Below, piece by piece: positions 57,295-64,000 of a stretch of 64,000 nucleotides of DNA (position 1 is the first letter of the stretch; each line of letters starts with the position of its first letter). This DNA is from CAZIAK01 sp964537035. Its GTDB lineage: Bacteria; Planctomycetota; B15-G4. The notes under the pieces were generated by a model, which was not told the DNA's origin, did not search any database, and was given only the letters and a program-made list of their open reading frames with translations. The position numbers were made by a program, and so were the translations under genes. Location: positions 1 through 64,000 of the forward strand of contig CAZIAK010000004.1 in NCBI GenBank assembly GCA_964537035.1, read 5' to 3'.

Positions 57295-59880
57295 TCAGCC
57301 ATCAGTGGGTTGGGGGACGCGCACCCGCACCACGCTCCGCTGACCATCGGAACCCGCCGACACGTCCACATCGAACTCGTCGCGGATCCACTCCTCGCGC
57401 ACGTCGCTGCGGATGAACACATCGCCAGGGGAGACCACCGTGCCTTCGTCTTCCCAGCGGGCGAAGAGCGGTTGACCCAGGCCCTCCTCCGGGTCGAGCT
57501 GACCTTCGAACACGGCGAGGGCTCGCTCCATGTCCGCACGCAAGAGGGTCTGCTGGGGCGTCAGCAGCTTCAGCGCCAGACGTTGGTTCTGCGCCGCCTC
57601 CGCAGGCTGCTCGCTGCGGAAGAGCGCGAGGGAGAGAGTGTCCATGCACAGCGGATCAGAGTTCGCGGTCTGCTCGCAGGCCTGGCGGGCGAACTGCAAT
57701 GCCTGAGGCGCATCCCGCAGGCGAGGTGAAGGCGTGGTCAACAGACACCAGGCGGCGCGGTTTCTGTCGGCGGCTTGAGCGTTGTTGCTGCGAGCCAAGG
57801 AGACCAGCTTGTTCACGATCATGGTCTCGGCCACAGCGGGCGCGTTGGGAGCCCGGGGCGCCTCGCGAGGTCCCACCCAGCTGAATCGTGCGCCATCTCC
57901 CTCGACCACCACGAACGCCTGGCTCTCCCACTCGTTGGCGCTGGGGACATTCGGCACGGGCGCCACACCAAAAGACGTGCCCAGGGCCGCCAGGGCCTCA
58001 GCGGCCGCTTCGCCACGCCCGGCCTTCAGGTGGATCATGGCCAGGTTGCTCTCCGCCTCCAGGGTCACCGGGTCACTGACACCCAGCACCCGCCGGCTCG
58101 TCTCGGCCAGGTGCGCCTGCTCGACCCAGGCGCCGTCCGTATCCCCCTCTGCCAGGTACAGAGTGACCAGATCGTTCGACAGGGACAGGGTCTCCCGGTC
58201 CGACTCTCCGGCGATCTGCACCATGATCTGGTGAGCCCGAGGAATGTGCTCGCGAGCCTTCTCGACGTTGCCCTGGGCCAGATAGCCCTCGCCCACCATG
58301 CCGTGGAGCTGTGCACGTATGAGCGGGTTGTCGCCGAAGCTCATGTCGATCTCGACCGCGGCCCGGTCCAACACTCTGCGCAAACCCTCGGGGGACACGT
58401 CTTCGCTCAGAACCGCGGGGGAGACGAACTCGCGCAAGAAGCCGTTCATGCGCTGAGATTCCTGCTGTTGCTCCTGGGCCGCCCGCTCGCCTCGCTCAGC
58501 TTCCAGAGCCCGCTGTAGAGCGTTCTCCCGATCGAGCAGAGCCAAGCGCTGACCTCGCCCGGCTTCGAGCGCGCTCTCCAGGGCCTCCTCCCTGTCGAGC
58601 AGGGCCTGGTTGAAGGCCACCGCGCCGATGGCCACGCCGCCGATCATGGCCACCACGGCGAAGGCCCCCGCAGCCAGGGCGCGACGATGGCGCCGCGCCG
58701 CCTTGCCCAGACGATAGCGCTTGCTGGGAGGTCCTGCCTCCACCGGCTCGTCGACCAGGTGCCGGGACACGTCGCGAGCGAAATCAGAGGCCGTCTCGTA
58801 GCGCCGGGTGCGGTCCTTCTCCAGGGCCCGCATGACGATCCAGTCGAGATCGCCTGCGATGCCCTTGGTCAGCTTCTGCGGTTCGAGACCGCGCATCTCG
58901 GCGATGCTCGTGAGACTCTGGCCCAACGTCGCCATGCGCGTGCTGGGCTTGGGCGGATCGACCTCGCGAATGGTGCGCAGCATCTCCTGGTAGCCAGACG
59001 CCAAAAGGGTCTTCAGGTCGAAGGGCTTGGTGCCCGTGACCAGCTCGTAGAGCAGCACGCCCAAAGAATAGATATCGGCCCGGGTGTCGATGTCGAGCCC
59101 GCTCATCTCCGCCTGCTCGGGGGCCATGTACTCCGGAGTGCCGATGATCTGGCTGTACTGGGTGAAGTACGTCTTCTCGGTGAGCGCCTGGTCGGTGGCC
59201 TTGGCGATACCGAAGTCGATCACCTTGGGTACGGCGACACCGTCGTGCAACGTGATCATGACGTTCGAAGGCTTGATGTCCCGATGGATCACGCCCTTGG
59301 TGTGGGCGTGCTGGATGGCGAGACAGACCTGGCGAAACAACTCGAGCCGCTCAGGCGTAGGCAGCTTGCGATCGTCGCAGTAGTCGGTGATGGGGATGCC
59401 CCGCACCAGCTCCATGACGAAGAAGGGCCGCCCGGTGTCGGTGCACCCGGCGTCGAGCACGGAGGCGATGTTCGGGTGGTCCATCATGGCCAGGGCCTGA
59501 CGCTCGGCCTCGAAGCGGGCCACCACTTCTTTGGTGTCCATGCCCAGCTTGATGATCTTGAGCGCGACCCGCCGGCGAACGGGCTCGGTCTGTTCGGCCA
59601 TGTAGACCACGCCCATGCCGCCCTGGCCGATCTCCTCGAGGATCTTGTAGCGACCGATGACCGTGCCCGGCCCCTCGCTCAACCCGTGCCCCCCCTCAGG
59701 AGTGGCCACGCCCACGGTGACCTCGGCGGCCACGTGATGCTCGAGCAGCTGGTCGACCTCGGACCTCAGCTGCTCGTCGCCATCGCAGGCTTCTTCGAGA
59801 AACCCTGACTGGAGCTGGGTGGGCAACTCGCAGGCCTCGGCGAAGAGTTCCTTGACCCGGTCCCAAGATGGCTCGGTCAT
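57295..59880 (-). CDS. Ser/Thr protein kinase with TM segment and TPR-like sensor domain
   Basis: This 861-residue kinase begins MTEPSWDRVKELF, the N-terminal helical module common in planctomycete kinases paired with ECF sigma factors. The kinase domain runs from about residue 75 to 385, with GQGGMG loop, Lys108 (VALKII), Asp201 (HRDIKPSN) and DFGIAK. A TM lies at about 400-425, then a Glu/Gln-rich coiled coil with a repeated LLDRE(E/N)ALxxALEA unit (about 430-480). TPR-like repeats follow to the C terminus, predicted outside the membrane. Upstream in the same direction, across an assembly gap, is an ECF sigma factor gene, its likely partner. Confidence 0.9.
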   Translation of the reverse strand: MTEPSWDRVKELFAEACELPTQLQSGFLEEACDGDEQLRSEVDQLLEHHVAAEVTVGVATPEGGHGLSEGPGTVIGRYKILEEIGQGGMGVVYMAEQTEPVRRRVALKIIKLGMDTKEVVARFEAERQALAMMDHPNIASVLDAGCTDTGRPFFVMELVRGIPITDYCDDRKLPTPERLELFRQVCLAIQHAHTKGVIHRDIKPSNVMITLHDGVAVPKVIDFGIAKATDQALTEKTYFTQYSQIIGTPEYMAPEQAEMSGLDIDTRADIYSLGVLLYELVTGTKPFDLKTLLASGYQEMLRTIREVDPPKPSTRMATLGQSLTSIAEMRGLEPQKLTKGIAGDLDWIVMRALEKDRTRRYETASDFARDVSRHLVDEPVEAGPPSKRYRLGKAARRHRRALAAGAFAVVAMIGGVAIGAVAFNQALLDREEALESALEAGRGQRLALLDRENALQRALEAERGERAAQEQQQESQRMNGFLREFVSPAVLSEDVSPEGLRRVLDRAAVEIDMSFGDNPLIRAQLHGMVGEGYLAQGNVEKAREHIPRAHQIMVQIAGESDRETLSLSNDLVTLYLAEGDTDGAWVEQAHLAETSRRVLGVSDPVTLEAESNLAMIHLKAGRGEAAAEALAALGTSFGVAPVPNVPSANEWESQAFVVVEGDGARFSWVGPREAPRAPNAPAVAETMIVNKLVSLARSNNAQAADRNRAAWCLLTTPSPRLRDAPQALQFARQACEQTANSDPLCMDTLSLALFRSEQPAEAAQNQRLALKLLTPQQTLLRADMERALAVFEGQLDPEEGLGQPLFARWEDEGTVVSPGDVFIRSDVREEWIRDEFDVDVSAGSDGQRSVVRVRVPQPTDG

Positions 59881-60192
59881 GGCTGTGATCTCGAAGGGTG
59901 TGCGCTGGGGGCAGATGACGACTGTGGCCGATCTTTCTCACAGGCGACAGGCCCTGGCCGGGGCGGACAGGGAGAATCTGGTAGCGGGGCGATCTGGGGC
60001 CCGCAGACGGAGCTTGTCGCAGAGCTGCCACATCCAGCGCGTCCCTCGTGATGCCCACGGCCGCACTGCGAGCCCGACCGNNNNNNNNNNNNNNNNNNNN
60101 NNNNNNNNNNNNNNNNNNNNNNNNNNNNNNNNNNNNNNNNNNNNNNNNNNNNNNNNNNNNNNNNNNNNNNNNNNNNNNNNCGCGCCCACCGC
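59881..60192. other. Intergenic region containing a 100-N assembly gap (60081-60180)
   Basis: No gene is supported between the kinase start and the sigma-factor stop. Bases 60081-60180 are N. The flanks are GC-rich with no clear promoter. The true distance between the sigma gene and the kinase gene is therefore unknown, although same-strand order suggests an operon. Confidence 0.9.
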
Positions 60193-60768
60193 TCAGCCTT
60201 CGGGCCCGCCGCCATCGACCTCGCGGGCCAGAAACGCCCGTGCAACCGCCCATTCACGACGCACCGTGCGGGCTGACAGTCCCAGGGCCGCGGCGGTCTC
60301 CTCGCTGCCCAGCCCGGCGTAGAAGCGCAAGCGCACCAGCTCGGCCAGGCGCGGATCCCGCTCGGACAGCCGTTCAATGGCCTGATCGACGGCCAGAACC
60401 GACGACAGATCGACCTCATCGGCCAGATCGACCCCTGCCAGGGGCACCCGCCGGGCATCCCCCCCACGCTTGACCCGCCCTCGGGCGCGAGCGTGCTCGA
60501 TCAGGATGCGCCGCATGGCCTCGGCGGCCGCGGTGAAGAAGTGGGCCCGGTTCTCGAAGGCGATGGGAGCGTTGCCCGCCAGCCGCAGCCAGACCTCGCT
60601 CACCAGCGCCGTGGCCTGCAGCGTGTGCCCCGCCCGCTCACCCACCATGCGCCGAGCGGCCAGATCGTGCAGCTCACCGTAGACCTTGTCGAACAGTGCC
60701 GACGCCGCGTCTTCGCCGCCCCCGGCGGCGTCGCGAATCAGCTGGGTGAGTTCGTCTGGGTCGGGCAT
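60193..60768 (-). CDS. ECF sigma factor (planctomycete/acidobacterial TIGR02999-like)
   Basis: This 191-residue sigma factor has the family signature start DELTQLI, then LHDLAARRM, HTLQATALVSEVWLRL, ENRAHFFTAAAEAMRRILIEHARAR and a region-4 helix-turn-helix (GLGSEETAAALGLSARTVRREW). It matches the ECF subgroup that regularly neighbours Ser/Thr kinases with N-terminal WDRVKELF modules, exactly as found downstream. It lies upstream of that kinase across the assembly gap. The kinase is the likely regulator. Confidence 0.9.
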   Translation of the reverse strand: MPDPDELTQLIRDAAGGGEDAASALFDKVYGELHDLAARRMVGERAGHTLQATALVSEVWLRLAGNAPIAFENRAHFFTAAAEAMRRILIEHARARGRVKRGGDARRVPLAGVDLADEVDLSSVLAVDQAIERLSERDPRLAELVRLRFYAGLGSEETAAALGLSARTVRREWAVARAFLAREVDGGGPEG

Positions 60769-60988
60769 GGGGTCTCTTCAGGCCACTCCGTTCTAGAGCT
60801 TGGAAGGCCCTCAGCACAACGGGACTTTCTCTCGGATGTGAGGGAGATTCTCAGACGGTTTCTTTGGGGTCCTCGCCCCCCCTGCGTTTCTCAGGGTGAA
60901 CACGTCCTCGTCTCGAGGGCCGGCGAGTGCTGGCCTCCCGAAGAATCGCCGTGTTCCCCTCCGACCCAACTCTCAGGAACACAGAGCC

Positions 60989-62299
60989 ATGAAACTCTCT
61001 CTCGCCGTCTTCACCCTGTCTGCCCTCGCCCTCGCCAGCACTGACGCCAGCTCCCAGAAGCTCTATGGCCTCAACGGTTCTGCCGGCCTGGTGCATGAGT
61101 TCACCTCCCTGCCTGCCGGGCCCTGCGTGGCTCCGGCGCCCATGCCTCCCACGATGTTCCCGTACATCGCGCCGCCGCCGTGCGGCGGGCCGGTGGCCGG
61201 GCCCACGCCGTTCCCCGGCCCGGGCAGCTTCGGCGACATCGCCAGTGACCGGCTGACCGACACGGTCTACGTCTGCGATGGCTTCGTCATCGAGCAGTAC
61301 GCCGAGTACAGCCCGCTCACGACCGTTGCTGCGGGGACGCCCATCAACTCCTTCCCTGTGCCTGCCGCGCTGGGCTTGGCCCTGCCCATCACCGGCATGG
61401 GCATGGACTCAGGCGGCGTCACCACCGGCGGCATCCCCACCCTCTACGTCACCGACGGCATCTCCATCGTGGGCCTCGTGCCTTCGCCCCCAGGCACCTG
61501 CGGCCCCGCTGCGGTCAGCGTGCCCGCCTTCAAGTCACCGTTCCTCACTCCCCCGGGCACACTGCTCACGGACGTGACCGTCGACCCCGCCTCGGGATCG
61601 CTGCTGGCCTGTGACTCCATCGGCATGATCCACTCGATCTTCCCCGGCGGATTTCCCGGCCCCTTCGGCTTCATCCCCGCCGCGCCTGGCTGCGGCATGG
61701 GCCCCTTCCTTGAGGGCATCGCCATGGACCTGGCCACCACGCCCAGCCTCTTCGGCACGCCCCCGGCCTTCTACGTCACCGACGGTTTCACCGTGACCTA
61801 CCAGGACGTCTTCGGCGCCATCGCGGGCCCCACCTTCTACACGCCCACTCCCTGCAACCCCACGCCCGCGCCGCTCAACGGGCTGGCCTATGCGTCCCAC
61901 TCGGTGAACTTCGGTGCCCCCGCCGGCCCCGCCACGCTCACCTCGTTCGGACAGTCGTCGTCCCCCGGACCCACCTATGGTCTGGAAGTCACCGGCATCC
62001 CCGCCCCGTCGTTCCTCTTCCTGGCCAGCGGCAGCAACGTCCCCGGGCCCGGCTTCTTCTGCCCGCCCCTGGCCGCCGTGGGCAACCCCCTGTGGGTCAA
62101 CCCCTTCGTGGCACCGGGCGCCGTGACGCCGCTGTTCTTCGCTGCGGGCCCCACCGCGGTGATCCCCGCGCCGTTGCCCGCCGCCCTGCCACCCGGCATC
62201 GAGGTCTACCTGCAGGTGTTCCTTGACCTGACTCCGGGCGCTCCCGGCGGGCCGTGGCTCTCCACCAATGCGGTGGACATGGTCGTCACCGCTCCGTAA
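60989..62299 (+). CDS. Secreted Gly/Pro-rich protein with planctomycete C-terminal module
   Basis: This 436-residue exported protein starts at ATG 60989 (MKLSLAVFTLSALALASTDASSQ signal). The body has recurring blocks of the form TVYVCDG, LYVTDGI, LACDS and FYVTDGF spaced 60-100 residues apart, suggesting a beta-propeller-like repeat protein. The last 100 residues match the shared beta-rich module (LPPGIEVYLQVFLDLTPGAPGG, then a TNA motif). It is very rich in Pro and Gly. Function unknown; the fold suggests extracellular binding. It is followed by a strong intrinsic terminator. Confidence 0.75.
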   Translation: MKLSLAVFTLSALALASTDASSQKLYGLNGSAGLVHEFTSLPAGPCVAPAPMPPTMFPYIAPPPCGGPVAGPTPFPGPGSFGDIASDRLTDTVYVCDGFVIEQYAEYSPLTTVAAGTPINSFPVPAALGLALPITGMGMDSGGVTTGGIPTLYVTDGISIVGLVPSPPGTCGPAAVSVPAFKSPFLTPPGTLLTDVTVDPASGSLLACDSIGMIHSIFPGGFPGPFGFIPAAPGCGMGPFLEGIAMDLATTPSLFGTPPAFYVTDGFTVTYQDVFGAIAGPTFYTPTPCNPTPAPLNGLAYASHSVNFGAPAGPATLTSFGQSSSPGPTYGLEVTGIPAPSFLFLASGSNVPGPGFFCPPLAAVGNPLWVNPFVAPGAVTPLFFAAGPTAVIPAPLPAALPPGIEVYLQVFLDLTPGAPGGPWLSTNAVDMVVTAP

Positions 62300-62332
62300 A
62301 GCGCAGGCCGTTATTGCTCAGAGGCGCCTGTC

Positions 62333-62369
62333 GGGCGGGTCCGGAGTCTCTTCGGTCCCGCCCTTTTTT
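62333..62369 (+). terminator. Intrinsic (rho-independent) terminator
   Basis: GGGCGGG (62333-62339) pairs with CCCGCCC (62357-62363) and is directly followed by TTTTTT (62364-62369). It lies 34 bases after the secreted-protein stop codon. This is the clearest terminator in the window. Confidence 0.85.
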
Positions 62370-62572
62370 CGTCGTGGCGAACCCTGGCTGTGCTCTTCAG
62401 AACGCTGGGCTCTGGGCAGAACCGACCGCAGCAGCCCCTTCCCTGACCACCCATGGGGACAGTCTCGCGCGCCGCAGGGCGTGAACTGTCCGGCGATCAA
62501 CAGCTGGTCACCAATCGGGGATAGAATCCCTCCGGGCAGCTTGCAGATCCCCCGACTTGGAGCCCTCCTGCC

Positions 62573-63745
62573 ATGCGCCGTTCCCTCCCCGCACTGATTC
62601 TGGCCCTGCTGGCCAGCCTCGCACCAAACGCCTCGGCGACCTGGTCGATCGTGCTCACCGACATGGCCACGGGCGAAGTGGCCGTGGGCACCGCCACTTG
62701 CCTCGAGTTTCTCTCCATCAAGAAGCTCGTGCCCGTGATCGTCGTGGGCGTGGGTGCCGGCGCGACCCAATCGCAGGTCGACACCACCGCCAAGAACAAG
62801 AAGATCATGGTGGCCGAGCTGCTCAAGGGCACCCTGCCCAAGGACATCATCGCGCTGATGAAACAGGGCGACATCCTCAAGTGCAGCCGGCAGTACGGCA
62901 TCGTCGATCTGCAAGGCCAATCGGCCGCGTTCTCCGGCGGATGCAACGGTCAATGGAAGGGCCACCTCAAAGGTCAGGTCGGCACGATCACCTACACGAT
63001 CCAGGGCAACGTGCTCACGGGACAGCCGGTCATCGACGCCGCCGAGGCCGCCGTCATCGGCGCCACGGGCACCCTCTCTGACCGACTCATGGCGGGCATG
63101 CTCGCGGCCGCGTCGTTGGGCGGCGACGGTCGCTGCTCCTGCACCACCGGCGGCCCCCAGTCGTGCGGCTCACCCCCCGCCGGCGGCTTCGACAAGTCGG
63201 CCCACATCGGCAGCATGATCCTGGGCCGCATCGGCGACACCGACGCCCCCTGCATCGCCAGCACCGGCTGCGCCGCCGGTGACTACTGGATGGACCTCAA
63301 CGTCTCTGACGGTCAAGCCGGGCTCGACCCGGTCCTGCAGCTGCAAGCGCTCTACAAGACGTTCCGCAAGCGCCTGCGTGGACAGCCGGACGGCATCGCC
63401 AGCAACGTCTTCGTCGGCAACCCCGTGGACCTCGGCGGCGGACTGACCGAAGTGCGCGTCGATCTCGACCTCCGTGATCTCGACGGCATCCCCGTGCCCT
63501 TCGGCGGCGCGCAGATCGAGGTCCACCACGCGCCCGGAAGCGCCGAGACGTTTGAACGCACCGTGGTCCAGGATCACGGCACCGGTGCCTACACCGTGCT
63601 GCTCTACGCTCGTGCCAACACCACGAATGGTGCTGGCGATGGCGGCGGCGTAGGCGACGACCTGCTCGACATCACCATCAAGAATGGGCGCGTCCAGGCC
63701 ACCCTCTACCCCTTCCCGGTGGTGAGCTTCGACACGGGCTCGTGA
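62573..63745 (+). CDS. Secreted DUF1028-family protein
   Basis: This 390-residue exported protein has a signal peptide (residues 1-23, ending ASA) and then TWSIVLTDMATGEVAVGTATC, the characteristic start of DUF1028 (Ntn-hydrolase-like) proteins. The domain covers about residues 23-285. A C-terminal beta-sandwich extension of about 100 residues follows (TEVRVDLDLRDLDGIPVPFGGAQIEVHH). Most DUF1028 proteins are cytoplasmic or lack this extension. Biochemical function is not established. The next gene overlaps its stop by 4 bases (GTGA). Confidence 0.85.
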   Translation: MRRSLPALILALLASLAPNASATWSIVLTDMATGEVAVGTATCLEFLSIKKLVPVIVVGVGAGATQSQVDTTAKNKKIMVAELLKGTLPKDIIALMKQGDILKCSRQYGIVDLQGQSAAFSGGCNGQWKGHLKGQVGTITYTIQGNVLTGQPVIDAAEAAVIGATGTLSDRLMAGMLAAASLGGDGRCSCTTGGPQSCGSPPAGGFDKSAHIGSMILGRIGDTDAPCIASTGCAAGDYWMDLNVSDGQAGLDPVLQLQALYKTFRKRLRGQPDGIASNVFVGNPVDLGGGLTEVRVDLDLRDLDGIPVPFGGAQIEVHHAPGSAETFERTVVQDHGTGAYTVLLYARANTTNGAGDGGGVGDDLLDITIKNGRVQATLYPFPVVSFDTGS

Positions 63746-64000
63746 GCGAAAGCCGCAGCTCCGGCCCGCGTGCCCGTGACAACGCCAAAGAGGACAGCGT
63801 TCGCCCTGCCGGCGAGCAGCTCTTCGACGACGACGCCAGGGCTCTGGCAGCCGAGCACGCTCGCGACTCCCACTACCGCTGGCTGACCCTCTCGGACGAC
63901 GGCGAAGCCGTGGCCTTGCGCCGCGTGCTCAACGCCAGCTGGCGAGCCTCGGGCCGCAGTCAGCTGAGTCTGCGCAAGGGCCTGGAGCACGAGCGCTGGG
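63742..64000 (+). CDS. Hypothetical protein, truncated by window end
   Basis: An open frame begins with GTG at 63742, overlapping the DUF1028 stop in a GTGA arrangement, and continues to the window edge (86 codons). It starts VSESRSSGPRARDNAKED and continues through HYRWLTLSDDGEAVALRRVL. It is hydrophilic, with no signal or TM segment in the visible part. Not recognised. Confidence 0.55.
   Translation, partial: MSESRSSGPRARDNAKEDSVRPAGEQLFDDDARALAAEHARDSHYRWLTLSDDGEAVALRRVLNASWRASGRSQLSLRKGLEHERW

Noticed and set aside
57295..59880. Plus-strand open frames opposite the kinase (58687-59808 and others)
   Set aside because: They are antisense shadows; the minus strand has all kinase motifs and a continuous frame.
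1..64000. tRNA, rRNA, riboswitch, insertion sequence, phage or integron features
   Set aside because: No cloverleaf-like or rRNA-like stretches, transposase or integrase genes, or terminal inverted repeats were found on reading both strands.

Overview
The window is about 68% GC and looks like part of a draft or metagenome-assembled genome of a planctomycete (phylum Planctomycetota). It contains two 100-base runs of N. The taxonomic call rests on several things visible in the sequence: secreted proteins sharing a C-terminal beta-rich module, one preceded by a CN-x-NG-x-x-D Ca-binding-like motif; paired ECF sigma factors and Ser/Thr kinases; a membrane-tethered sigma factor fused to beta-sandwich domains; sulfatases; and many starts without a strong Shine-Dalgarno. 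No rRNA, tRNA, CRISPR array or insertion sequence was seen.

Layout. 1-9.3 kb: a tetraheme cytochrome c, an ADP-forming acyl-CoA synthetase, and a TetR-controlled lipid-export type operon (RND/MMPL pump, LolA-like protein, outer-membrane barrel). 9.4-10.0 kb: a decayed-looking two-gene nucleotidyltransferase module. 10.1-13.9 kb: a reductive pyrimidine/hydantoin catabolic operon (dihydropyrimidinase, class III aminotransferase, PreA-like dehydrogenase). 14.0-38.2 kb: a biosynthetic gene cluster. 38.2-64 kb: secreted proteins, sigma-factor/kinase systems, a TauD oxygenase, two sulfatase-family proteins, a second TetR unit, a hybrid histidine kinase and a DUF1028 protein.

The notable system is the 24-kb cluster. 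It encodes close relatives of all three enzymes of simple carbapenem biosynthesis: a CarB-like carboxymethylproline synthase (34786-35538), a CarA/beta-lactam-synthetase-like enzyme (24762-26084) and a CarC-like Fe(II)/2-oxoglutarate oxygenase (36200-36991). They are interleaved with a 1891-residue PKS (KS, degenerate AT, KR, ACP, degenerate ACP, sulfotransferase), a 3277-residue three-module NRPS, a ligase-carrier didomain, a stand-alone sulfotransferase, a second 2-oxoglutarate oxygenase, a VOC protein and an MDR oxidoreductase. PKS, carA-like gene, NRPS and sulfotransferase form one tightly packed minus-strand transcription unit (10-bp gap, 8-bp overlap, 4-bp overlap). The carB-like gene lies 3 bp before the ligase-carrier gene. 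The carC-like gene lies between the VOC and MDR genes in a divergent operon.

Working model (inference): CarB-, CarA- and CarC-like enzymes make a bicyclic beta-lactam that is elaborated, activated or conjugated by the PKS/NRPS and sulfonated. Alternatively, the CarA-like enzyme closes a beta-lactam on an assembly-line beta-amino acid, because NRPS modules 1 and 2 lack the Asp that binds alpha-amino groups and have pockets like those for beta-amino acids. No thioesterase, intact AT, phosphopantetheinyl transferase, cluster regulator, transporter or beta-lactam immunity gene is visible inside the cluster.
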